This document shows positions 15,754 through 24,826 of a stretch of DNA of 64,000 bases, piece by piece (position 1 is the stretch's first letter; every line of letters starts with the position of its first letter). Below the pieces are notes generated by a model that saw nothing but the letters and a program-made list of their open reading frames with translations, searched no databases and was not told the origin of the DNA. The position numbers and the translations under genes were made by a program. Origin of the DNA: 20CM-2-65-7 sp963830455 (GTDB lineage: Bacteria > Gemmatimonadota > Gemmatimonadetes > Gemmatimonadales > GWC2-71-9); contig CAWHMT010000004.1 in NCBI GenBank assembly GCA_963830455.1, positions 124,001 through 188,000 on the forward strand, in the 5' to 3' direction.

Positions 15754-17007
15754 ATGAGAAGCCACGTGTGGATGGGAATCGGCCTGTTTCTTGGCCTTTT
15801 GGTCGGCCTCGCGGCTTGGACCCTCGCGCGCTCCGGCTACTCCGGGCTCGCCGATTTCGTCGTTGGCCTCCGTCCGCTGGGCACGCTCTTCATCAATCTG
15901 CTCTCGATGGTCGTCATCCCCCTCGTCGCCGCGGCGCTGTTCGCGGGCATCGCGAAGCTCGGCGATCTGCGGACCGTCGGCCGTCTGGTCGGGCGCTCGC
16001 TGGCGTTCTTCTGGGCCACGGCACTCGCGGCGATCGTCATCGGCTTCCTCGCGGGCTCGGCCCTCCTCCCGGGATCGTTCATGAGTCCCGAGCAGCAAAC
16101 CGCGTTGCGCGCCGCGGCCGGCAGCGACATCAGCGTCATTCAGCGAACCGCCGAGACCATCCCGACAGGGCTTCAGTTCATCGTCCAGCTCGTGCCGGCG
16201 AACCCGTTCAAGGCCGCCGCCGACGGCAATCTGCTCCCGGTCATCGTGTTCGTCACGATTTTCGGCGTTGCGGCCGCCGCGTTGCCGGTCGAGAAACGCG
16301 CCCCCCTCACCACGATCGCCGACTCGGTCACCGAGACGCTGATCCGCATCATCCACTGGGTGCTGTGGTTCGCGCCCGTCGGGATCTTCGCGCTGGTGGC
16401 GCCGCTGGTGGCGCAATTCGGCGGGCCGCTCCTGCTCGCGATGGGCCGATTCATCATCGCCGTGATCGTCGGTTTGTTCGTGTTCATCGCCGCCGTCTAT
16501 TTGCCCTGCGTTACCGTGATCGCCCGGCTGGCGCCGCTCCGCTTCCTGCGCGCGGCGTACCCCTCCATGCTGATGGGATTCTCGGCGACATCATCCATGG
16601 CGGCGCTCCCGATGATGCTCGAGGCCGCCGATACGGAGCTGCGGATCCCACGTCCCGTGTCCGGCTTTGTCCTGCCACTTGCGGCCACGATCAACCGCGG
16701 CGGCAGCGCGGTGTTTCAGGCGATCGCGGTGGTCTTTATCGCGCGCCTCTACGGAATCCCCTTCGGGTTCGGCGAGATGTTTGCCGCGGGGGCAGCCGTG
16801 TTTTTCTCCTCGCTGACCGTCGCGTCGGTACCGTCGGCCAGCGTCATCAGTCTGTTCCCGGCTTTTCAGTCCACCGGGCTACCCATCGCCGGTCTCAGCA
16901 TCCTGCTGGGCCTCGACCGCATCCCCGACATGTTTCGGACGATGACGAACGTCACAGGCCACCTCACCAGCGCCGTCGTCGTCACCGCGCTCGAAAACAG
17001 AAAATGA
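15754..17007 (+). CDS. Dicarboxylate/amino acid:cation symporter (DAACS/SDF family)
   Basis: A 417-aa inner-membrane carrier of glutamate, aspartate or C4-dicarboxylates driven by Na+ or H+. Family hallmarks are FINLLSMVVIPLVAAALFAGI near the N-terminus, the serine-containing hairpin AYPSMLMGFSATSSMAALPMML, then PLAATINRGGSAVFQAI, corresponding to the usual NMDGT motif, and a second hairpin SSLTVASVPSASVI. NMDGT is altered here to TINRGG, so the cation site may differ from GltP. The gene ends 2 bp from the convergent outer-membrane gene. Confidence 0.88.
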   Translation: MRSHVWMGIGLFLGLLVGLAAWTLARSGYSGLADFVVGLRPLGTLFINLLSMVVIPLVAAALFAGIAKLGDLRTVGRLVGRSLAFFWATALAAIVIGFLAGSALLPGSFMSPEQQTALRAAAGSDISVIQRTAETIPTGLQFIVQLVPANPFKAAADGNLLPVIVFVTIFGVAAAALPVEKRAPLTTIADSVTETLIRIIHWVLWFAPVGIFALVAPLVAQFGGPLLLAMGRFIIAVIVGLFVFIAAVYLPCVTVIARLAPLRFLRAAYPSMLMGFSATSSMAALPMMLEAADTELRIPRPVSGFVLPLAATINRGGSAVFQAIAVVFIARLYGIPFGFGEMFAAGAAVFFSSLTVASVPSASVISLFPAFQSTGLPIAGLSILLGLDRIPDMFRTMTNVTGHLTSAVVVTALENRK

Positions 17008-17009
17008 GC

Positions 17010-17612
17010 TTAGAAGTAGAGTCCGACAATCAGTGACACGTTGACGCCCGACAGAAACCAGCCGTTTTCTTTGACCTCATCAGTGCCGTTTTCCGTGCGC
17101 CGGTGCAAGCGTCCTGCCGATACGCTCGCGGTGCCGCCAAGACTCAAGTTCGGCGTAATCCAGTATCCGGCTCCCAACTCGCCGAGGAGACCTGCACTCC
17201 ACGAGCTCGTTCGGAACACATTGCCGGAAAAGGTCTGCTTAAGGTCCTCATAGGATCCGATAACGCCAATTGACTGAAATGAGCGCACTTTGTGCCGGGA
17301 TGCCTGATAGAACCGTTTTCCCAAGCCGGCGGCGAAGAATACTGATCGATCATTCTGGTCTTCCGACACACCGACCGCCGTCCGCGTTCCGTTCAGATAT
17401 TCTCCCCTGAAGTCCAGGCGAAGCATCAGGGCCGACCGCGGGCTGGAAAACCGCAGGATGCCGACATTGGCCACGCCGAAGCTGCCGCCGGCGCCGAATT
17501 GCACCGCCCACTGACCGGCGTGAAATCCGGTGGTATCGGTGGCAGTCTCTTGCGCGGCGACGTAGCCGGGGAGCAGTGACACTGCGAGAACGAAGGCTTT
17601 GAGCGAGGGCAT
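17010..17612 (-). CDS. Outer-membrane beta-barrel protein (OmpW/opacity-like), unknown function
   Basis: A 200-aa exported protein. The signal peptide MPSLKAFVLAVSLLPGYVAAQ is followed by alternating short strands (WAVQFGAGGSFGVANVGILRF, FFAAGLGKRFYQ, GLLGELGAGYWITPNLSLGGTASVSAG) and ends SLIVGLYF, a terminal aromatic typical of barrels. It is probably an eight-stranded barrel. ATG 17612 has GGAGGT seven bases upstream. Longer readings to 17768 are unlikely because they lack a signal peptide. No function is visible. Confidence 0.7.
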   Translation of the reverse strand: MPSLKAFVLAVSLLPGYVAAQETATDTTGFHAGQWAVQFGAGGSFGVANVGILRFSSPRSALMLRLDFRGEYLNGTRTAVGVSEDQNDRSVFFAAGLGKRFYQASRHKVRSFQSIGVIGSYEDLKQTFSGNVFRTSSWSAGLLGELGAGYWITPNLSLGGTASVSAGRLHRRTENGTDEVKENGWFLSGVNVSLIVGLYF

Positions 17613-17823
17613 GACCGACCTCCGATGAGATTGTGGTCGCGGAACGACACGCGCTTCGCCAGCCCGGATTGGAAGAAGAGTGCCACGTCTTTTTTCTTGG
17701 AAGAGGCTTGAGTCTGCTGGTGATTTGTATTTGGAAGAACAGGGGGGTGTGTCCATCGACGGGGACACGTTGACCTCATCGGCGCGGCGATTTCACGACA
17801 CGCCGCCCCAAAAGTCATAATCT
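17613..17823. other. Intergenic region without a recognisable gene
   Basis: About 210 bp between the outer-membrane gene and the UreH-like gene, both on the reverse strand. It probably holds the promoter of the former. I see no convincing hairpin or RNA. Confidence 0.5.
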
Positions 17824-18525
17824 CTACGAGCGCATGATCACCTGTTGCGCGAGGACCACACCGGCCGCGACGCTACCAACCGCTGCACCCACATGCAGAA
17901 TCGTTGCCCACCGCGCGCCTCGCTCGGCGGCGAACCGCACGAGCAGCGCCAACGTCATGGAAACTCCGAGCATACCGATGATCGTACCCGCAGCGAACGC
18001 GGCGAAGTAGGCGAGCCGCGAGCTCGCGTCGGGCGCCGCCGCGACGAGCAGCGCGGCGATCGCGCCGCTGCCCGCCAGCCCGTGCGCCACGCCGAAGCCG
18101 AGTGACCGGCGCGCGTCGACAGTGGCGTGCGCGTGGCCATGTGTGGAATCACTGGCATGACTGTGGAGATGGAAATGCGGAGGCGCGCCCGTATGCCCGT
18201 GCGCGTGGATGTGCCAGCGGCCGCGCACGTAGCGCCAGATGACCAGCACGCCGAGCAGGATCAATAGCGTGGCCACCAGCAACTCCGCCGCAGGCCAGAG
18301 AGCGGCCGGCAGCTCGAGCCCCAGCGCGATCACGAGCAATGCCACCGCGCCGATCGTCACGGTGTGCCCGAGGCCCCAGATGAGCCCGAGTCGGCCGGCG
18401 GACCAAAAGCGCACCCCCGGCCGGGAGGCGAGCGTCGATACTGCCGCGAGGTGATCCGGCTCGAAGGCGTGCCGGACGCCCAGGAGCAGGCTGATCCCTA
18501 TGATTGGCAGCAAGTTGGGGCTCAT
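17824..18525 (-). CDS. UreH/HupE-like nickel/cobalt transporter
   Basis: A 233-aa membrane protein of the nickel-cobalt transporter superfamily. The metal motif RHAFEPDH (His19, Asp24, His25: Hx4DH) is in helix 1, and a second conserved block GLGHTVTIG follows. A cytoplasmic loop at about 105-133 is very rich in His (HIHAHGHTG, HFHLHSHASDSTHGHAHA), a likely metal buffer. GVAHGLAGSGAIAALLVAA is the third family block. No urease or hydrogenase genes are nearby, so the metal cannot be named. It is divergent from the ECF sigma gene. Confidence 0.8.
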   Translation of the reverse strand: MSPNLLPIIGISLLLGVRHAFEPDHLAAVSTLASRPGVRFWSAGRLGLIWGLGHTVTIGAVALLVIALGLELPAALWPAAELLVATLLILLGVLVIWRYVRGRWHIHAHGHTGAPPHFHLHSHASDSTHGHAHATVDARRSLGFGVAHGLAGSGAIAALLVAAAPDASSRLAYFAAFAAGTIIGMLGVSMTLALLVRFAAERGARWATILHVGAAVGSVAAGVVLAQQVIMRS

Positions 18526-18606
18526 GAAGGAAGGGAATCTACCCTATTCTTTATGAAGGGAGCATGAATACAACCCTTTGCGCCGCCTGACTATCCAACA
18601 CCGTGC

Positions 18607-19158
18607 ATGCCCCGACAGGTGCTCGAGGACACTCTGACTGCTGACTCCATAGCGGCCGACACGGCTCTCGCGGCAAGCGGAGATGCCAGTGCGTTTGAGC
18701 GCCTGTACCGGACCCATGTTGCCAGGGTCCATACGCTGGTGCGCCGCATGCTCGACGCCGATGAAGCGGACGACGTGACGCAGGACGTCTTCATCCGCGC
18801 CTGGCAGAAGCTGTCGACGTTCCGCGGCGAGTCGGCGTTCGGGACCTGGCTGCACCGGCTGGCGGTGAACGTGGTGCTGGCCCGACGCAAGACCGTCGGG
18901 ATCGAGCGAGGCCGATTCATCGCAGATGACGGGCCGCTTGACCGGGCAACGGGCAAACGGGAAACGCTGGAGCTGTCACTCGATTTTGAAGAAGCCCTGG
19001 CGCAGTTACCAGAAGGTGCACGGCAGGTGTTCGTGTTGCACGACGTGGAGGGGTATCGCCACGAAGAAATCGCGCGCATGCTCGGCGTCGTGCCGGGCAC
19101 ATCAAAATCGCAGCTGCATCATGCGCGGATGGCGCTGCGGAGGCACTTGGAACGATGA
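18607..19158 (+). CDS. ECF sigma factor (RpoE-like)
   Basis: A 183-aa sigma-70 family factor. Region 2 spans about 27-95 (FERLYRTHVARVHTLVRRML, DDVTQDVFIRAWQKLSTFRGES). Region 4 spans about 125-180 (LPEGARQVFVLHDVEGYRHEEIARMLGVVPGTSKSQLHHARMALRR). The linker contains DRATGKRETLE, encoded by a short-period repeat (18941-18970). Its stop overlaps the anti-sigma start by 4 bp. It should direct RNA polymerase to stress or envelope promoters and is held inactive by the next gene product. Confidence 0.92.
   Translation: MPRQVLEDTLTADSIAADTALAASGDASAFERLYRTHVARVHTLVRRMLDADEADDVTQDVFIRAWQKLSTFRGESAFGTWLHRLAVNVVLARRKTVGIERGRFIADDGPLDRATGKRETLELSLDFEEALAQLPEGARQVFVLHDVEGYRHEEIARMLGVVPGTSKSQLHHARMALRRHLER
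18941..18970. repeat. Short-period repeat in the sigma factor linker
   Basis: Three degenerate copies of a cgggcaa/cgggaaa word of 8-9 nt, in frame, between sigma regions 2 and 4 where length is tolerated. Confidence 0.5.
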
Positions 19159-19826
19159 ACGATCTCTGGACCAATCGGCTGTCGGAGTACATCGACGGCG
19201 AGCTCGACCACACGGAGCGCGCGGCGCTCGAAGCGCACCTCGCGACCTGTGGGCACTGCTACGCGACGCTCGCGGACCTGCGCCAGGTCGTGGCGCGCGC
19301 GAAGGCGCTCGAGGATCGCGAGCCGGCGAAGGATCTCTGGGCTGGAATCCGCGCGGGCCTGACCCCGGCGCGTGGCGCCGGGGCACGCCCCGCTGCGAAG
19401 CCAATCGCTCGGCGGTTCAGCTTCTCAGTACCGCAGCTGCTTGCCGCGAGCATTGCGCTGGTGCTGATGTCCACCGGCGGGATGTGGATGGCCCTGCGTC
19501 CCGAGTCCGGATCCACACCGATCGTGCGGCCGGAGCCCCCGAGGCCCGGCATGCGTGACCAGAACGTGGCCCGTTGGAAGGTCCAGTCCGACATGGCGAT
19601 CGTGGAATTGCAGGACGCCCTCACACTGAACGAAGCCAAGCTCGACACAGCGACCGTGCGCATCGTCCGTGAGAACCTCGCCGTCATCGATCGCGCCATC
19701 TCGCAGGCGCAGCACGCGCTGCGGCAGGATCCAGGCAACACGTACCTGAACCTTCACCTTGCCAACACGATGCGGCAAAAGATCGAGCTGCTGCGGCGCG
19801 CCAACGCGCTCGCCGGCGAAAGCTAG
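19155..19826 (+). CDS. Zinc-finger anti-sigma factor (membrane)
   Basis: A 223-aa partner of the ECF sigma factor. The N-terminal zinc anti-sigma domain has H-x3-C-x2-C (His28, Cys32, Cys35 in EAHLATCGHCYATL). A single membrane helix lies near 90-112 (LLAASIALVLMSTGGMWMAL). The outer part is a helical region (VELQDALTLNEAKLDTATVRIVRENL, QAQHALRQDPGNTYLNLHLANTM) ending in charged residues. It overlaps sigma by 4 bp (ATGA). It should bind the sigma factor at the membrane and release it on an envelope or redox signal. Confidence 0.88.
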   Translation: MNDLWTNRLSEYIDGELDHTERAALEAHLATCGHCYATLADLRQVVARAKALEDREPAKDLWAGIRAGLTPARGAGARPAAKPIARRFSFSVPQLLAASIALVLMSTGGMWMALRPESGSTPIVRPEPPRPGMRDQNVARWKVQSDMAIVELQDALTLNEAKLDTATVRIVRENLAVIDRAISQAQHALRQDPGNTYLNLHLANTMRQKIELLRRANALAGES

Positions 19827-19844
19827 AGAGAGGACACACGCGCA

Positions 19845-20963
19845 ATGCTGACCACACTCGCGACACTGGTAGCCGTCTCACTCACCCTGCAGCAGGGCGG
19901 CGGCGAAGGATCTGGGGCCGGCCGCGGGCAGGGGAACAGCGACACGACGGTTGCCGTGCAACAAGGTGCCCGGCTCGACGTCAATAACTTCGGCGGCGAG
20001 ATCGTGGTGCGGACGTGGAATCAGAACAACGTCCGGGTGCGCGCCAGCCATTCCAGCCGCAGTCGCGTGGAGGTTTCGAGCTCCCCCAGCACCGTCATGG
20101 TGAAGAGCCAGGGCCGCCGCGGCCCGCCGTCGATCGTCGATCTGGACATCACCGTGCCCACGTGGATGGGGATGAGCCTCAGCGGCACGTACACCGATAT
20201 CAGCGTGGAGAACGCCGGCGGAGCGGTGACGGCCGAGTCCGTGCAGGGCGATATCGAGGTCTCGGGGGGAACCGGCAACATCAACCTCAAGTCGGTCGAG
20301 GGCGGCGTGACACTCTCGAAGACCCGGGGCCGTATCGAGGTAAACTCCGTTGAAGGCGACATCGTCATTACCGATGCGGTCGGTGACATCACGGTCGAAA
20401 CCGTGGACGGCGACATCATCCTGTCCAAGGTCGATGCCGCCAACGTCGAAGTGAACACCGTGGACGGCGACATCACGCAAGACGGCACCATCAAGAACGG
20501 CGGCAGCTACCGGTTCGCGACGCACGACGGCGACATCACCGTCGTGATCCCGCCGACCGCCTACGTCTCGGGATCGGTCTCGACGTTCGACGGCGAGTTC
20601 GACGCCAGCTTCGCGCTCGACACGGTGCGCGCCGGTCGCCATCGCCACACGTTCACGGTCGGCCGCGGCAGCAATCCCGCGCGGATGGAGCTCGAGACGT
20701 TCGACGGCGACATCAAACTGCGGCGTCCGGGCGAAGTGGAGATCGACATGCCCGAGCACGACAAGAACGGGCACGGCGGTTGGGATCACGACAACGATTT
20801 CAATTTCGATTTCGACTTCGACTTCAACATCGACACCAAGAACATCGCGCACTACGCCAGTCAGTACGCCACGCAGTACGCGCGGGAGTATGCCCCCAAG
20901 TACGCGAAGAAGTACGCACGCATCTACAGTCGCGACTACAAAAACGCCTGGAGGACCCACTGA
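19845..20963 (+). CDS. Exported DUF4097 beta-repeat protein with Tyr-repeat tail
   Basis: A 372-aa exported protein in the sigma/anti-sigma operon. After a signal peptide comes a long stack of short beta turns with repeated VEGDI/VDGDI/FDGDI motifs (about residues 90-300), the DUF4097 parallel-beta pattern. The tail is odd: after a His/Asp/Asn-rich stretch with repeated DF residues, a terminal helix carries Tyr about every four residues (YASQYATQYAREYAPKY and so on), ending RTH. The stop and the next ATG share a base (TGATG). The function is unknown; an envelope polymer or surface role under ECF control is inferred. Confidence 0.75.
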   Translation: MLTTLATLVAVSLTLQQGGGEGSGAGRGQGNSDTTVAVQQGARLDVNNFGGEIVVRTWNQNNVRVRASHSSRSRVEVSSSPSTVMVKSQGRRGPPSIVDLDITVPTWMGMSLSGTYTDISVENAGGAVTAESVQGDIEVSGGTGNINLKSVEGGVTLSKTRGRIEVNSVEGDIVITDAVGDITVETVDGDIILSKVDAANVEVNTVDGDITQDGTIKNGGSYRFATHDGDITVVIPPTAYVSGSVSTFDGEFDASFALDTVRAGRHRHTFTVGRGSNPARMELETFDGDIKLRRPGEVEIDMPEHDKNGHGGWDHDNDFNFDFDFDFNIDTKNIAHYASQYATQYAREYAPKYAKKYARIYSRDYKNAWRTH

Positions 20964-21724
20964 TGCGCATCCTATCGATCGCGACGGCGCTGTGCCTCGC
21001 GGCGGCCACGACGGCGGCCGCTCAGGATTTCAACTGGCACGGCCGCATCGCGCAGGGCAAGCGGCTCGAAGTGAAGGGTGTGAACGGCGACGTCCGGGCG
21101 GTGCTCGCGAGCGGAGCGGAAGCGTCGGTGAACGCGACCAAGCATTCGCGCCGCTCCGATCCCGATGAAGTCGAGATCAAGGTGGTCGAGTCCGAAGACG
21201 GTATCACGATCTGCGCCGTCTATCCTACGCCGCGCCACGCCCGTAGCGAGAACACCTGCGAGCCCGGCGACAGCTGGCATTCGAGCACCGAAGACAACGA
21301 CGTCACGGTCGACTTCGAGGTGCGGGTGCCGGCAGGTGTCGAGTTCGACGGCCGCACCGTGAACGGCGAAATGTCGGCCGAGGGTCTCAAGGCAGACGTG
21401 CACGCCAGCACCGTGAACGGCAGCGTGCGGGTCAGCACCACGGAGCTCGCGGAAGCCTCCACCGTAAATGGATCGGTCTACGTGGAAATGGGCCGGGCCA
21501 ATTGGGCCAACGACCTCGAGTTCAGCACCGTGAACGGCGGCATTACCCTGATCATGCCGGGCAAGCTCGACACCGAAGTACGGGCCAACACCGTGAACGG
21601 CGAAATCGAGTCTGACTATCCGCTCACGATTTCGGGCAAGTTCGGCCCCCGGCGCGTGCGCGGCACGATCGGTGCCGGCGGCCGGTCGCTGAACCTGAGC
21701 ACGGTGAATGGCGAGATCGGTTGA
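20963..21724 (+). CDS. Exported DUF4097-type protein with TVNG repeats
   Basis: A 253-aa companion of the preceding gene. A signal peptide (MRILSIATALCLAAATTAAAQ) is followed by a beta-solenoid-like domain marked by repeated TVNGE/TVNGS/TVNGG turns (at least six copies from about residue 130 to the C-terminus STVNGEIG). Two Cys (in ITICAVYP and ENTCEPG) could form a disulfide. A GGAGGA site lies 8 bases before ATG 20963. It is the last gene of the sigma operon, followed by a terminator at 21797. The function is unknown. Confidence 0.75.
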   Translation: MRILSIATALCLAAATTAAAQDFNWHGRIAQGKRLEVKGVNGDVRAVLASGAEASVNATKHSRRSDPDEVEIKVVESEDGITICAVYPTPRHARSENTCEPGDSWHSSTEDNDVTVDFEVRVPAGVEFDGRTVNGEMSAEGLKADVHASTVNGSVRVSTTELAEASTVNGSVYVEMGRANWANDLEFSTVNGGITLIMPGKLDTEVRANTVNGEIESDYPLTISGKFGPRRVRGTIGAGGRSLNLSTVNGEIG

Positions 21725-21762
21725 AGAAAGGGCACGTAATCGATTCAGCCGCGTTTTTCGGT

Positions 21763-21788
21763 ACCCTAGTCCCTAACCCCAGTCCCCC
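21763..21788. repeat. Short-period degenerate repeat (ccctagtccct type)
   Basis: Same word family as 14911-14940 (accctagtccctaacccc). It lies between the DUF4097 gene and the terminator. The 96-bp gap contains nothing else but these two elements. Confidence 0.6.
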
Positions 21789-21796
21789 AAGCTTTA

Positions 21797-21822
21797 CCCC
21801 CTCGCGTTCCGAGGGGGTTTTT
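21797..21822 (+). terminator. Intrinsic terminator
   Basis: A perfect 8-bp stem (ccccctcg/cgaggggg) with a 5-nt loop and five T residues. It ends the sigma/DUF4097 operon. The T-run touches the TTG start of the methyltransferase gene. Confidence 0.85.
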
Positions 21823-24800
21823 GTTGCTGCGCGACATCCTCACCCGAACCACGACGCTCGAGAATCTGCGTGAGCTGTTCAGCGCACTCGCGTACGAGGT
21901 CTTGTTCGACGCCGTCCCGCCGGGTGCATGGCTGGGAGAGGGTGTTGTCGACGCGGCCGGGGTCACGCGGGCGGCCCTCGTCGCGCGCCACGGCGCATTC
22001 CGCGTGTTCGCCCTCGAAGCCACGGACCCCGAAGCAGCCGCCCGGGCGTCGGCCCGTCGCCTGTCCGCCGGGGCGGAGCGCGGTCTGACGTGCGCGCTGG
22101 GGGGCCAACCCCTGCGGCTGGTGCTTGCGGCGGGCCCCATGGTCGTGCGCCTGGCGACGATTCCGCTCCAGCACCCGCCTGGCTCCGCGCTCGCGATTCT
22201 GGAGCGGCTCGCGCCTGCGAAGAGTGAATCCGCCCTTGCCCTGTCCCTGAGGATCGGCGAGGTCCTCGCCAGCGAAGGCGTCACACCGCGCTTCTTTCGC
22301 GCATTCCGTGGGACGTTGGAGCGATTGACCGACCGGCTGCCGGCGCCACGCTCGCGCGTCGACCGGCACGCGCTCGCGCTGACCGCGCTGACGCGCGTGC
22401 TCTTCCTCTATTTCATTCAGTCCAAGGGCTGGCTCGACGGCGACACCCGCTACGTCGTGCGGCTCCTCGAGCGCGCACTCTCCGCGCGCCGCCACTTTCA
22501 CCGCTCCTACCTCCACGCCCTCTGCTTTGGCGCACTGAATCGGCCGCTCGCACGCAGGAACACGGCTGCCCGCGCACTGGGGCGCATGCCGTTCCTGAAC
22601 GGGGGCTTGTTCGAGCCGTCCCCCCTGGAACGCCGCCACGGCCCCGCCATTTGGAGCAACGCCGATTGGCGTCTCGCGTTCGACGATCTGTTCGAGCGCT
22701 TTCATTTCTCCGTGCGCGAGCAGGACACGGGCGAGTTCGTCGCACCGGACATGCTGGGCCGGGTTTTTGAGGGCGTGATGGATCCGGACGAGCGACGCAC
22801 CAGCGGCAGTTATTACACACCGGCGTCACTCGTGCGTGAGATCGTACGCGCCGGACTCGAGGCGGCGCTCACCCATCGACTCGGGCTGTCGCCGAGTGCG
22901 GCCGCGAAATGGGTGCACGCCGGAGAGTCGCCGCATCCGGCGCCAGATCTGCGCGGTCTCACCGTGCTCGATCCAGCCGCCGGGTCCGGAGCGTTTCTCC
23001 TCGGCGTGCTCGACGAGTTGGTGGCGCTGCGCACGGCCGCCGGCGAAGGGCCGCCGCTCGCCATCAAGCGCGATGTGCTGGCGCACTCGCTGTTCGGAGT
23101 CGATCTGACTCCGACGGCCGTGCGGCTCACGGAATTACGGCTCTGGCTCGCCCTCGTCGCCGACGAAGACGCAGCTGATGTCCGCAGCGTCGCGCCACTC
23201 CCCAATCTCGACGGGCACATCCACCAGGGCGACGCGCTGCTCGATCCCCTGATGCTCGCGGCCTCGCTCGGCGGCAAAGCGCTCAGAGGTGGACTCAACG
23301 AAGCGCGGCGGCTCGAGGCTGCACGACGCTCGTTCTTTCAGCTGGCCGGCCCCGAGAAGCGCGCGGCGCAGCAGGATCTCACGCGCGCGGAAGCCATGCT
23401 CGCGCGCACGCTGCTGGAGGACGGACGGGAGACATTGGAAGCGGCCGTCAGGGAGCTGCTGGCGCTGGGACGCGCACGCGACCTGTTCGGGCACCGTCAC
23501 GGCCTCACCCTCGAGCAGCGCGCGCGCTTGACGCGTCTCCGGCAAGGCTTGCGTGACGTGCGCGCCGCGCAGCGCCGGCTGCGACGTGAAGCAGCGGCTC
23601 CATTCTTTTCCTTCGAGTCGCACTTCGCCGACGTCTTGGGGCGCGGCGGGTTCGATCTCGTCGTGGGCAATCCGCCCTGGGTCCGCGCCGAGCGCCTGCC
23701 CCCTCGGGTGCGCGAGACGCTGGCGGTTCGCTATTCCTGCTGGCGTCCGTCCGCGACTCGCGGCTTCGCGCATCTGCCGGACCTCGCTGTCGCCTTTACC
23801 GAGCGGGCATTGGAACTGGCTCGTCCGAGCGGCGTGATCTCATTGCTCGTTCCGGCCAAGCTCTTGAGCAGTGGGTACGCGGAGCCGTTGCGCCAGCACT
23901 TGGCACACGGGGCGCGGATAGAGCGCGTGGCTCCGGTTCCTGAGTCCACCGCACAGGCTTTTGGCGCAGCGGTCTATCCGATGGCCCTGGTCGCTGCCAG
24001 GGCGGATCCAGCGGGACCCGAGATGCTCGCAATGGCGCTTGGCCCGAAGCCGGACGCTCCGGCTCTGCCGCAGCGAGAGCTCCAGAACGCAGGTCCCTGG
24101 ATCCTGACTCCCGGCTCCCAACGCCTGCTGCAACGGCTGCGTGACCGATTCCCGAGGGTCCGCGATCGCTGGGCACCGCAGCTTGGCGTGAAAACCGGGG
24201 CCGACGATCTGTTCCTCGTCGATCACGAACAGCCCGGCGCCCGGCCCGCCGTTCGCGGACGCGATGTTGGAGCCTGGCGCTGCCGCCCGCGTCGCTATGT
24301 GCTGTGGACGCACGGGCTCGATGGATCGCCACTCGCCCGGCTTCCCATCGAGGCCGCACGGCACCTCGCCACCCATGAAGAACGACTTCGTCTGCGCGCC
24401 GACTACAAGGGCGGTCCGCCCTGGCAACTGTTTCGCACCGCACTCGGCTACGCGGTCAATCGCGTCGTGTGGCCGGACCTGGGACGCCGCCTGGGGGCGG
24501 TGGTCCCGCCGCCGGAAGTCGTGCCGCTCAACACCGTGTACGGCATCGCGACCCGCACGGCTGCCGATGCGGCGGCGTTGGCGGCGCTGTTCAACTGCCG
24601 CTGGCTGTCCGCGCTCGCCCGGCTCGTCGCCGATCCCGCCCGCGGTGGATTCCGCCGCTTCAACGCCCGCGTGGTAGGCGGTCTCCCACTCCCGCCGCAG
24701 GACTCTCCGGTCTGGTCCGAGCTCGCGCGCCATGGAGCGCGCTGCGAGCCGGCCGACGATCTCATTGCCGATGTCTTGGAGCTCGATGGCGCCGACCGCC

Positions 24801-24826
24801 GCGCGCTGGCCGCGGATTCTTTCTGA
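21821..24826 (+). CDS. Eco57I-type N6-adenine DNA methyltransferase (restriction/defence-like)
   Basis: A 1001-aa gamma-class adenine methyltransferase with an N-terminal accessory part (1-330, including GRVFEGVMDPDERRTSGSYYTP, which introduces the MTase domain). The SAM motif I is VLDPAAGSGAFLLG (Asp384). The catalytic motif IV is VVGNPPWVRAE (Asn617). A C-terminal target-recognition-like half contains LGVKTGADDLFLVDH and NTVYGIATRT, as in Eco57I/PglX-type enzymes. I see no PD-(D/E)xK nuclease motif. The start is TTG 21821 or 21824. The 3' end overlaps the helicase gene, forming a two-gene module. Confidence 0.85.
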   Translation: MLLRDILTRTTTLENLRELFSALAYEVLFDAVPPGAWLGEGVVDAAGVTRAALVARHGAFRVFALEATDPEAAARASARRLSAGAERGLTCALGGQPLRLVLAAGPMVVRLATIPLQHPPGSALAILERLAPAKSESALALSLRIGEVLASEGVTPRFFRAFRGTLERLTDRLPAPRSRVDRHALALTALTRVLFLYFIQSKGWLDGDTRYVVRLLERALSARRHFHRSYLHALCFGALNRPLARRNTAARALGRMPFLNGGLFEPSPLERRHGPAIWSNADWRLAFDDLFERFHFSVREQDTGEFVAPDMLGRVFEGVMDPDERRTSGSYYTPASLVREIVRAGLEAALTHRLGLSPSAAAKWVHAGESPHPAPDLRGLTVLDPAAGSGAFLLGVLDELVALRTAAGEGPPLAIKRDVLAHSLFGVDLTPTAVRLTELRLWLALVADEDAADVRSVAPLPNLDGHIHQGDALLDPLMLAASLGGKALRGGLNEARRLEAARRSFFQLAGPEKRAAQQDLTRAEAMLARTLLEDGRETLEAAVRELLALGRARDLFGHRHGLTLEQRARLTRLRQGLRDVRAAQRRLRREAAAPFFSFESHFADVLGRGGFDLVVGNPPWVRAERLPPRVRETLAVRYSCWRPSATRGFAHLPDLAVAFTERALELARPSGVISLLVPAKLLSSGYAEPLRQHLAHGARIERVAPVPESTAQAFGAAVYPMALVAARADPAGPEMLAMALGPKPDAPALPQRELQNAGPWILTPGSQRLLQRLRDRFPRVRDRWAPQLGVKTGADDLFLVDHEQPGARPAVRGRDVGAWRCRPRRYVLWTHGLDGSPLARLPIEAARHLATHEERLRLRADYKGGPPWQLFRTALGYAVNRVVWPDLGRRLGAVVPPPEVVPLNTVYGIATRTAADAAALAALFNCRWLSALARLVADPARGGFRRFNARVVGGLPLPPQDSPVWSELARHGARCEPADDLIADVLELDGADRRALAADSF

